From Pseudomonadota bacterium (lineage in GTDB: Bacteria; SAR324; XYD2-FULL-50-16; JAHJRI01): a stretch of DNA of 11,969 nt. This document shows positions 1 through 6,749 of this stretch, in pieces (within the stretch, counting starts at the first letter, position 1; every line of letters begins with the position of its first letter). The notes beneath the pieces were generated by a model that did not search any database, was not told where the DNA came from, and was given only the letters and a program-made list of their open reading frames with translations. The DNA lies in assembly GCA_022360105.1 (NCBI GenBank), contig JAKSDL010000579.1, positions 1-11,969 on the forward strand. The letters are read 5' to 3'. The position numbers were made by a program, and so were the translations under genes.

Positions 1-328
1 AATCCCTCCCTTTCTGACATCCATTTTGCCAAACAAGACTAACGATAACCTTACTCCAACCTTACCAATCGGTAACCTTGTGATAAAATCCTCCTTGAAG
101 ATGCAGTTACAATCATGTGACAAACAGGATCAGAACGTTACCCGCATAAATGTGGAGTAATGAGATGTGTAAACCATGGGTTAATTCACAATAAACCGAA
201 CATCAACCTAGCCCAGCTAAAAGCTCAAACTAAAAACACTATAAATAAGCATTTTATAACAACTAGATAGACCTCCACCCATGCTATGAAAAAAATTCGG
301 TAAAAATTAAGAAATCGTAAAAAAATAT
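1..328. other. Non-coding left-edge region
   Basis: I see no convincing gene in this stretch. Both strands are interrupted by stops and the short reading frames have no ribosome-binding site. Reading leftwards, a purine-rich AGGGAGGGATT lies at the extreme edge (1-11, minus strand) and resembles a Shine-Dalgarno site. A minus-strand gene may therefore begin just outside the window, which would make this a divergent intergenic region. The stretch holds a cluster of AACCTT repeats (47-79) and the first TTCGG box (296-300), listed separately. No RNA gene was recognised. Confidence 0.5.
47..79. repeat. AACCTT repeat cluster with small palindrome
   Basis: AACCTT occurs at 47-52, 58-63 and 74-79. 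The first two copies extend to AACCTTAC and lie 11 bp apart, one helical turn. TTACC-aatc-GGTAA (62-75) forms a 5+5 inverted repeat between copies two and three. The arrangement could be an operator for a divergent gene to the left. That is inference; no regulator is identified. Confidence 0.35.
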
Positions 329-398
329 TTGACGCTAAGGTTTTATTCGGATAATAATGTTATATTTTTCGGTATAAAATATAGATTTATTCGGATTA
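296..398 (+). repeat. Four TTCGG boxes, three at 22-bp spacing
   Basis: TTCGG cores lie at 296-300, 346-350, 368-372 and 390-394. The last three are exactly 22 bp apart, about two helical turns, so they face the same side of the DNA. Flanks are A/T-rich and alike: copies two and four read TTTATTCGGATAA (342-354) and TTTATTCGGATTA (386-398), and copy three reads TTTTTCGGTATAA (365-377). They sit in the promoter spacer, around the likely transcript start, and in the leader of the AlbA_2 gene. An operator array bound by that gene's own winged-helix protein is the natural inference. Confidence 0.6.
329..358 (+). promoter_or_regulatory. Sigma-70-type promoter of the AlbA_2 gene
   Basis: TTGACG at 329-334 matches the -35 consensus in 5 of 6 positions. 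AATAAT at 353-358 matches the -10 consensus in 5 of 6, with an 18-bp spacer. Transcription would start near 365, leaving a leader of about 57 nt before the ATG at 422. One TTCGG box lies inside the spacer and another near the transcript start, positions where a bound protein would block polymerase. Confidence 0.55.
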
Positions 399-421
399 AA
401 TTTTTAATCATAGATAAGGAA

Positions 422-1903
422 ATGGACTTTTCCACTTTAGAAGCAGAAAGCAAACTAGGAGAAGACAGCCGTCGTCAGTTCAAAGTTGATATCAAAAACG
501 CCAACTCCCTGGCAGCTGAAATGGCAGCATTTGCCAATTGCGAAGGAGGAGACATCTATATTGGTATAGCTGACAACGGTGATTTGGAGGGCATCACCAT
601 AGAAAACGTTGGCAGAATCAATCAGCTCATCAGCAACGCTGCTAGTCAGTTAATCCGAAGTCCGTTGAATGTGTCCACCCAGAATATTGCTCTCGATAAC
701 GGCCATGTGATTATTAAACTGAGTGTGCCCAAAGGGTTGGATAAACCGTACTTTGATAAGAATGGAATTATCTGGCTAAAATGTGGTTCGGATAAACGAA
801 AAATTAATTCCAAAGAGGAATTAAAAAGAGTGTACCAAAGTGTCGATCAGTTCCACGCAGATGAACTGCCCACAAAGGCGGGCCTTGAGAAGCTCGATAA
901 ACTTCGGTTCAGGGATTTTCTTAAGGATTATTATCAACAGGAGTTCCCGGCGACAAATTCGGAATTGCTTAATTTACTGCAAAATCTGAATTTGGCAACT
1001 GTTGAAGGCAAACTTAACCTGGCAGGTCTGCTGCTTTTTGCAGAGAATCCCGAATGGGTTAAGCCTCAGTTCATCATCAAGGCAATCCGCTACCCTGGCA
1101 ATGAGATACACACTTCCCGGTTTATCGATAGTGAAGACTTTGTCGGCCCCCTGGATAAGCTGTTTAAAGATGCTTTAAGTTTTGTCATGAGAAATCTTTT
1201 CAAAGTGCAGTCAAAAGAGAGCATCAATTATCCGGGATCACCGGAAGTTCCACAGGCTGTTTTTGAGGAACTTTTGGTTAATGCTCTTTCACACAGGGAT
1301 TATTTGATCAGTGCCCCAATTCGACTTTTTATATTTGATAATCGAATAGAAGTTGTCAGCCCCGGGCACCTGCCAAACAATCTTACTGTGGACAAAATCA
1401 AGGCTGGGAATTCAAATATCAGAAATCCGATCATGGTTTCTTTTATAGCCAAGGGAATTCTTCCTTACCGAGGCCTTGGTTCGGGAATCAAGAGAGCACT
1501 GGATAACTGGTCAGCTATCGAATTTAAAGACGATCGGGATGGATGTTTATTTACCGCAACAATTCATAGAGATCTGCAAGTTGCAAGCATTTCGGTTCGG
1601 AACAAATATAGAAAAAGTTCGGATGTAATCAATGAACCGGCGATTTCGAACTATCCGGAACTGTTGGATTCCAGAGCCAATCGGTTGGATACGGCCGGAT
1701 ACTCCAGGACGGAACCAATAAAAACTTCGGATAAGATTGTAGCCATCCTGACGAATGATCCTTACGCTACAATTTCCATGCTCGCTGAAACCCTCAACCT
1801 GACAACCAGAGCTGTGGAAAAGCAACTCTCAGCTTTAAAAGCCTCAAACCGCATCCGGCGTGTCGGCGCCAAAAAAAATGGTTTCTGGAATGTTATTTCC
1901 TAA
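422..1903 (+). CDS. AlbA_2 / HATPase / winged-helix DNA-binding protein
   Basis: A 493-residue protein of the Schlafen-like AlbA_2 class often annotated as ATP-binding or putative DNA-binding protein. Residues about 15-125 form the AlbA_2 domain, with AAFANCEGGDIYIGIADNG at 35-53. Residues about 275-385 form a GHKL-type ATPase (HATPase_c_4 like): EELLVNALSHRDY at 282-294, VVSPGHLP at 311-318 and RGLGSGIKR at 350-358. A linker (about 386-432) leads to a C-terminal winged helix (about 435-492, ISMLAETLNLTTRAVEKQLSAL). I chose ATG 422 because the domain starts soon after it and the upstream in-frame TTG at 329 is the -35 element. AAGGA lies only 1 nt before this ATG, so the translation signal is poor. 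The gene stands alone and faces the chemosensory cluster tail to tail. A transcriptional regulator is likely; target and ligand cannot be read from the sequence. Confidence 0.85.
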   Translation: MDFSTLEAESKLGEDSRRQFKVDIKNANSLAAEMAAFANCEGGDIYIGIADNGDLEGITIENVGRINQLISNAASQLIRSPLNVSTQNIALDNGHVIIKLSVPKGLDKPYFDKNGIIWLKCGSDKRKINSKEELKRVYQSVDQFHADELPTKAGLEKLDKLRFRDFLKDYYQQEFPATNSELLNLLQNLNLATVEGKLNLAGLLLFAENPEWVKPQFIIKAIRYPGNEIHTSRFIDSEDFVGPLDKLFKDALSFVMRNLFKVQSKESINYPGSPEVPQAVFEELLVNALSHRDYLISAPIRLFIFDNRIEVVSPGHLPNNLTVDKIKAGNSNIRNPIMVSFIAKGILPYRGLGSGIKRALDNWSAIEFKDDRDGCLFTATIHRDLQVASISVRNKYRKSSDVINEPAISNYPELLDSRANRLDTAGYSRTEPIKTSDKIVAILTNDPYATISMLAETLNLTTRAVEKQLSALKASNRIRRVGAKKNGFWNVIS

Positions 1904-1954
1904 TTATTTGGGTCAAGTAAATCGAGAATTGCCGGCCCAACAATGACTACGAAA

Positions 1955-1977
1955 CATCCCTCCTCAACAAAGGGATG
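1955..1977 (-). terminator. Candidate terminator hairpin after sixA
   Basis: CATCCCT (1955-1961) and AGGGATG (1971-1977) form a perfect 7-bp stem with a 9-nt loop, overlapping the sixA stop codon. On the minus strand the stem is followed by only TTTCG, so the U-tract is weak. It may end the chemosensory transcript or protect its 3' end. On the plus strand no T-run follows, so it is unlikely to stop the AlbA_2 transcript. Confidence 0.4.
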
Positions 1978-2413
1978 GAGTAAGATACCAGTTGAGGTAA
2001 TAGCCATTGTTAACGTGTTCCAGGCAGACTACTCCGCTATTGGTGAATTTTACTATTTCAGGTTCTTCGTTGTTGGCCAACAAATAGGAAGTGAGTTTTG
2101 ATACGTGGGGTAGGTGCCCAACGTACATGGCATTTTCGCTGTTGAGGGCCGCTGCAAGTGGTTTTACATCATCCTTTGGATTCATTCCATCCAGTTTTCT
2201 GATGACTCCATTTGTCAGTCTATCGGCGAAGATCCCTGCAGTTTCTTCAGCCCTGGTTTTACCGCTATGATTAATTTCCTGAACATAGATCCCCATTTTT
2301 TGAAGATAATCTGCCACCTTCTCAGTCTGCTTCCTACCCTCCCGGGACAAAGCCCGATTTGGATCTTCTTCTTTGGATAATGCCAGTCCATGCTGAACAA
2401 GATAAATAGACAT
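1964..2413 (-). CDS. sixA: SixA-type phosphohistidine phosphatase
   Basis: A 149-residue single-domain histidine phosphatase of SixA size. SixA of E. coli removes phosphate from the histidine of the ArcB Hpt domain. The N-terminal MSIYLVQHG carries the nucleophile histidine (H8), but Gln replaces the usual Arg of the RHG motif. HSGKTRAEETA (49-59) supplies the second phosphate-binding Arg (R54) and an acidic residue. GHLPHVSKL (99-107) carries the second catalytic histidine (H100). The ATG at 2413 was chosen over an in-frame ATG at 2440 because AGGAGGG lies just before it and the domain begins there. It is the last gene of the minus-strand cluster, 63 bp after the CheA-like gene. The Hpt domain encoded there (H453) is the likely substrate; that pairing is inference. 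Confidence 0.85.
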   Translation of the reverse strand: MSIYLVQHGLALSKEEDPNRALSREGRKQTEKVADYLQKMGIYVQEINHSGKTRAEETAGIFADRLTNGVIRKLDGMNPKDDVKPLAAALNSENAMYVGHLPHVSKLTSYLLANNEEPEIVKFTNSGVVCLEHVNNGYYLNWYLTPSLC

Positions 2414-2476
2414 ATACCCTCCTGAATAATGGACAAACACGTGAAAATATTGGATGGCTGCTTTTTCCGAACAGCA

Positions 2477-5269
2477 TTAACGGATTTGGGAAGCATTGAT
2501 CACCAGTACCGGATCATTTCCATAGAGTGTGGCCCCGAGATAAGAGGGAATGTTTCGATATTCTTCAGGTAGCGGCATAATCGGCAGGTTGGCATGGTGG
2601 ATAATATCGTTGATCACCATACCCATCTTTTCCTTATCTGTTTTTAGAATCAAAACACGACGAATGCTATCATCGTTAATGGCAATGTCTCCGTCAAACA
2701 CCGATTTGGAATCCAGCAAGGGGATTAAATCCTGGTTTTGTCGGTAGTTAGGCTGTTGGTTGATCCAACTGATGTTGTTTTCCTGATACCCATAAAAGGC
2801 CTCTACGCAGTCTTCAGGAATGGCAATTTTAAAATCATTTACAGTTACAATGAAACAGGAAAGCGATACGTTGCTTTTTGGAAATGTAAAATCCCAGGTG
2901 CAACCGCTGCCCTGTTCGGTGGTAATACTGCAACTGCCCTGAAACGTTTGCATAGCCTCTTGCACGGCGTTCAAACCAACACCTCTTCCGGCATTGTCAT
3001 CCAGGGTTTCTGCTGTTGACATGCCCTGTGTGAATACCAGATAAATTACTTCATCATCGGTCATCTCATCCAATTTTTCAGATGCGATTATCATATTGTC
3101 CAGAGCTTTTTTCCGAACTTTTTTTGCATCAATCCCTTTACCATCATCAGTCACTGATACATAAATGCTCAAAGCATCTTCCCTGATCTCTACGGATATG
3201 GTTCCCGAGCTTTCTTTATTTGTTTTGCTCCGTTCATCGCTACTCTCCAAACCGTGAATCACTGCGTTTTTAAGCGTGTGATTCAAGATCTCATGGACCG
3301 AATTCCAGAACTCTCTATCGGCATGGACGCCGTAATCATTCACCTCAAACGTTGCCTCCTTGTCATATTGCTTGGCCAAAGACGGAATTAGTCTTTCATA
3401 ACGAGACAAATCCAGCGGCACTTTCTGGATCTGTTGGTGCGTATCCAGAAACTCATTATACAGGTTCCCCGCCTGGATTATGTGTTCATCGGAAAGTGTT
3501 TCAGAAAACATGTAAAAAAGGTTTTTAACCTGCTGAGAAAGCAATCCATAGCCTGCCTGGGAAACAGACAGATATTCGTCGGACTTTCTTCTACGGGCTT
3601 CCCCGGTATCCGTACCCCTTTTGTTTATAAGTTCTGCATAGGCATCTGCCTGATTTCCAAGATAGGTAAATCCTTTTTCGATAGTTTCATTGATTGAAAC
3701 AATTAGATCCTCAACCGAAAATTCGGTTAGATCGTTTTCCTGAAACTTTTCCAACATATCTTGGATAGCATAAATAAACCGGATCATGAGACGATACACC
3801 GAATCAGTCATCACCAAACGATTATCCAATAATGGAGTCATCATTTCTTCCATATGATGGCAAAGTTTTTTGGCGGCAGGGAGGATAAAACCGGTTGATC
3901 CCTTTAATCCATGCAGTTTATTGCCAATGATTCTAAGCGCTTCAATGTAATCCTGAATCCGTTTTGATTTAATGAAAATAAAATACTCGTCCAAATTGAA
4001 GATTTCTTCTTCTTTGTAGACAAAACCATCCAGCTTTTTTATGGAGCTCAATGCTTCCGAAGCGAGATTAAAGCTGTCTTTGATAATATCAGCCCTCATT
4101 TCCGGCGTGATTTCCACAGAATTTTGCAGACGTTTATCTACCTGTTTAAACATCAATGCCAATTGCGATTCCTGCTTGACAGGCATTAAAGAACCTTCCA
4201 AACAAGGACCATCCTTTCGGTATTTCAACTGAATAGTAAAAGCATGTATCTGTTCATCGGCATCCGTTAGTTTTAACTCAATCGGAAAAGGCACATCTTC
4301 TTTTTGTGAGAAAGCAAAATCAAGTAGTTTTTTACTTCCCGGATCTGTCAGGCAGGATTCCAGATTTCCGCAGTCTTTTTTGTCCGATAGTTCAAATTCT
4401 AAATACTGCTTGATGCTGTCATCTGCAAAAACGATATTGAGTTTTTTATCCACCCTGATTTTGAAATCGTCAGTGACTTCTTCCAGTTTTTCGGCAATGA
4501 CGCTGATTTGTTTCGTATCCCTTGCTGTGATCAATAGTTTTTCCGGTTTGCCTTTCTCATCCGGAATACCTTTGGCCAGCAATTGCGTGGGTACCAAATC
4601 ACCGTTTTTAGCTTTCATGGTTACTGCCAACGCCTCAACGGTTTCTTTGAGTTTGGTTTTGCCGGCCTTGAATTTGTAGGTTAATTGCTCAACATCCTCC
4701 TCTACTAAAAAATCAGTTATCTTTTTTCCAAGCAGGTCATCTGATGAATACTGTAACATCTTGAAAACATTCTCACTGACATAAGTAAATTCCAATTTTT
4801 TATTGCATTCCACGACAACATCCGGGATGTTGTCGAGCAAAGAGGAGACCCGACGATTGGTTTCATTCAGACTGGCATTTAGCTCATTGATTTTTCGAGT
4901 ATTTGTCACCAGGTCAAAGGCTCTTTTTATGGAACCCAGCAATTCGAAAAAATTAACCGGTTTACGAAGAAACGACTGTACTCCCATGTTGTAGCATTGT
5001 TCTATGTCAGTATTATCTCCATGCCCCGTAAAGACGATGATCGCATTGGTTATAAACGATTCCGGATCAAGCTTTTTTAGGAATTCAATGCCATCCATTA
5101 CCGGCATTTTAAGATCCAGAATAGTGACCGGCGGTTGGTGTTTGTTAAACAGGTTTAGTCCCTCCTTTCCGTTTTTCGCTAAGATGGGTTCATATCCATG
5201 ATCTTTTAACCGGGACGATAACATATCCCTGATCAGTTTTTCATCATCAACAATTAGAATTTGATTCAT
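2477..5269 (-). CDS. CheA-like kinase with N-terminal receiver (REC-PAS-Hpt-HATPase-CheW)
   Basis: A 930-residue soluble chemotaxis kinase. Residues 1-118 are a complete receiver: D8/D9, phospho-acceptor D52 in LDLKMP, T81 and K103. A PAS domain follows (about 140-255), then a weaker PAS-like region (about 262-365). The Hpt/P1 domain (about 425-535) carries H453 in LHGLKGSTGF. Residues about 560-655 resemble the CheA dimerisation region leading into the catalytic core (VPLDLSRYERLIPSLAKQY at 617-635). The ATPase has KNAVIHGLE (667-675), TDDGKGI (707-713) and TQGMSTAETLDDNAGRGVGL (747-766). The C-terminal part (about 800-928) is a CheW-like domain. A standard CheA starts with P1 and has no receiver, or has one at the C-terminus; here REC-PAS comes first and no P2 is evident. 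GAGG lies 5 nt before the ATG. It probably transfers phosphate from H453 to its own D52 or to external regulators. Confidence 0.85.
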   Translation of the reverse strand: MNQILIVDDEKLIRDMLSSRLKDHGYEPILAKNGKEGLNLFNKHQPPVTILDLKMPVMDGIEFLKKLDPESFITNAIIVFTGHGDNTDIEQCYNMGVQSFLRKPVNFFELLGSIKRAFDLVTNTRKINELNASLNETNRRVSSLLDNIPDVVVECNKKLEFTYVSENVFKMLQYSSDDLLGKKITDFLVEEDVEQLTYKFKAGKTKLKETVEALAVTMKAKNGDLVPTQLLAKGIPDEKGKPEKLLITARDTKQISVIAEKLEEVTDDFKIRVDKKLNIVFADDSIKQYLEFELSDKKDCGNLESCLTDPGSKKLLDFAFSQKEDVPFPIELKLTDADEQIHAFTIQLKYRKDGPCLEGSLMPVKQESQLALMFKQVDKRLQNSVEITPEMRADIIKDSFNLASEALSSIKKLDGFVYKEEEIFNLDEYFIFIKSKRIQDYIEALRIIGNKLHGLKGSTGFILPAAKKLCHHMEEMMTPLLDNRLVMTDSVYRLMIRFIYAIQDMLEKFQENDLTEFSVEDLIVSINETIEKGFTYLGNQADAYAELINKRGTDTGEARRRKSDEYLSVSQAGYGLLSQQVKNLFYMFSETLSDEHIIQAGNLYNEFLDTHQQIQKVPLDLSRYERLIPSLAKQYDKEATFEVNDYGVHADREFWNSVHEILNHTLKNAVIHGLESSDERSKTNKESSGTISVEIREDALSIYVSVTDDGKGIDAKKVRKKALDNMIIASEKLDEMTDDEVIYLVFTQGMSTAETLDDNAGRGVGLNAVQEAMQTFQGSCSITTEQGSGCTWDFTFPKSNVSLSCFIVTVNDFKIAIPEDCVEAFYGYQENNISWINQQPNYRQNQDLIPLLDSKSVFDGDIAINDDSIRRVLILKTDKEKMGMVINDIIHHANLPIMPLPEEYRNIPSYLGATLYGNDPVLVINASQIR

Positions 5270-5295
5270 GGTAACCTCATTGAATGGTCCAGGTG

Positions 5296-5766
5296 TTAGA
5301 GAATTTTTTTATAGCCGTTATGGGATTCGACCTCTACCCTTCCCGATGTAACATCAAATGTTATTCTCCTGCCGAAATCTCCCCCACAATCGGACGCGAT
5401 CACTTGAATACCGTGTTGCCTCAGAACCTGGTGAGTGGCTTCAAGGTTCTCTCTGGCAATATTGTGTTCATCTTTTTTCGCCAAAAGAATAGCACCTCCG
5501 GATATTTTTGCTCCCAGGATACGCTTTCTGGATGCTCCCTTTTTCATCATTTTCTCCAGCAGGACCGGTATTCCGGAATCCACGTATTTGCAGATATTGT
5601 CTTTTCTGCCTTTTGAATAGCCGAGCATGATATGTATCATGCCTCCGATCTGCTTAACCTTATCGTAAAGCATTATTGCAATGCAGGAGCCGACAACTGT
5701 GAACAACTGGTCATCCTTCTTGCCTACACCCAAATCTGCAATCGCAACCCTGATGATACTACCCAT
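5296..5766 (-). CDS. cheD: Chemoreceptor glutamine deamidase CheD
   Basis: CheD deamidates glutamines on chemoreceptors and in some bacteria works with CheC in adaptation. The 156-residue form from ATG 5766 has the expected family length. The catalytic pair is visible: C28 in VVGSCIAIMLYD and H45 in GGMIHIML, 17 residues apart as in characterised CheD proteins. RILGAKISGGAIL and the NIARENLEAT stretch fit the rest of the fold. A GTG at 5784 would add six residues; I prefer the ATG because it puts the catalytic Cys at the usual distance from the N-terminus, but neither start has a strong ribosome-binding site. The gene lies 26 bp before the CheA-like gene and after a 170-bp gap from cheR. No CheC is present in the window. 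Confidence 0.88.
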   Translation of the reverse strand: MGSIIRVAIADLGVGKKDDQLFTVVGSCIAIMLYDKVKQIGGMIHIMLGYSKGRKDNICKYVDSGIPVLLEKMMKKGASRKRILGAKISGGAILLAKKDEHNIARENLEATHQVLRQHGIQVIASDCGGDFGRRITFDVTSGRVEVESHNGYKKIL

Positions 5767-5936
5767 TATACTGCACTCACTCACTGCTGAGGCATGTAAA
5801 CAGCAAATTAACCCGGATTTACGGAAATCTGCCCCTCACAAGCACCCTATATTTTTTGTTAGTCCCGCATCACATCGGGATTGGAGGATTTTGTTCACAT
5901 TCAGCGATTTATGGTCCAATGCGATTATGGCCTTGC
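5767..5936 (-). other. Intercistronic gap between cheR and cheD
   Basis: At 170 bp this is the only sizeable gap inside the otherwise tight minus-strand cluster. It contains no supported gene. TCCCG (5863-5867) and CGGGA (5876-5880) form a 5-bp hairpin with an 8-nt loop, but in the minus direction the stem is followed by A-rich rather than U-rich sequence, so it is not a normal intrinsic terminator. I see no clear promoter. The gap may hold an internal promoter or an mRNA processing site, but the sequence does not decide this. Confidence 0.4.
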
Positions 5937-6731
5937 TTATCCTGCTTTTTTTGCAACAGAGGATTTCATTCGAGTCAATTCGGGCATGTCAGGCACAATT
6001 TCCGATTCCCCCAGAAACAAATAACCACCCGGTTTTAACGATCGAACAAGATTTTCTAACACCAAGTTTTTGCTTTCATCGTCAAAATAGATCAAAACAT
6101 TCCTGCAAAAAAGGATATCCACTTTTCCACGGGGAAAAAGCTTCTTAAGATTATGCTGTCCTAACGCCACTCTTTCCCGAAGACTGGGATCAATCCTGTA
6201 ATATTCCCTGTCTACCGGTCGAAAGTACTTTGTTAAATGCTCCTTTCTCACGTTTCTCAGGGCATATGAATTGTAAACACCATCGTGCGCTTTCTTTAAA
6301 ACTGAAAGATCAATATCGCTAGCATAAATGTTGACTTGACGGTTAAAAAAGTTTGGAAGCCTTTCCTGGCAAACAATAGCCAGGGAGTATGCTTCCTCTC
6401 CGCTTGAACAGGCTGCACTCCATATCGTAACTTCGCTGCCCTTCAACGTCGGGAATATTTCTTTGCTCAGCAGATAGTAATGAAACGGATACCGGAAAAA
6501 AAATGTTTCATTGGTGGTAATCACCTGAATGAAATTGCTCAATTCCACCGCGAGGTTTTCTCTAAGATATCTTAAGTATTTTCTATACGAATCCAGATTT
6601 AAGTCCCTTAACCGACGACCAAGCCGATTATTCATCAACTCCAGTTTATTCGCGGTCAAACGAATTCCCGTCTGCTGGTACGCTATATCTGCAAATTTTC
6701 CAAGTTCCAACAAAGTTAAAGGGGTAACCAT
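5937..6731 (-). CDS. cheR: Chemotaxis protein methyltransferase CheR
   Basis: CheR methylates glutamates in chemoreceptor adaptation helices using S-adenosylmethionine. The 264-residue protein has the usual two-part layout: a helical N-terminal domain (about 1-70) and the methyltransferase domain. Diagnostic motifs are TNETFFFR (73-80), the SAM-binding segment WSAACSSGEEAYSLAI (104-119), ASDID (137-141), FCRNVLIYFD (208-217) and PGGYLFLGESE (234-244). The region between ASDID and FCRNV contains the beta-subdomain that, in pentapeptide-dependent CheR proteins, docks on the receptor C-terminus. The upstream receptor gene ends 18 bp earlier and encodes a matching terminal pentapeptide. The ATG at 6731 is the only early start; the ribosome-binding site (GAGAGA) is weak, so translation may be coupled to the receptor gene. 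Confidence 0.92.
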   Translation of the reverse strand: MVTPLTLLELGKFADIAYQQTGIRLTANKLELMNNRLGRRLRDLNLDSYRKYLRYLRENLAVELSNFIQVITTNETFFFRYPFHYYLLSKEIFPTLKGSEVTIWSAACSSGEEAYSLAIVCQERLPNFFNRQVNIYASDIDLSVLKKAHDGVYNSYALRNVRKEHLTKYFRPVDREYYRIDPSLRERVALGQHNLKKLFPRGKVDILFCRNVLIYFDDESKNLVLENLVRSLKPGGYLFLGESEIVPDMPELTRMKSSVAKKAG

Positions 6732-6749
6732 TCTCTCTATCCCACCGCA

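Noticed and set aside
329..421. In-frame TTG at 329 giving a 31-residue N-terminal extension of the AlbA_2 protein
   Set aside because: The TTG is part of the predicted -35 box TTGACG, and the extension is a translation of the A/T-rich TTCGG repeat region. No ribosome-binding site precedes it.
2414..2440. Upstream ATG for sixA at 2440
   Set aside because: AGGAGGG lies between the two ATGs and serves the 2413 start; the SixA fold begins at MSIYLVQHG.
5767..5784. GTG start for cheD at 5784
   Set aside because: It adds six residues of no family resemblance. The ATG at 5766 gives the usual distance to the catalytic Cys, but the choice is not certain.
5863..5880. Hairpin TCCCG/CGGGA between cheR and cheD as an intrinsic terminator
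   Set aside because: The stem is only 5 bp and on the minus strand is followed by an A-rich run instead of a U-tract.
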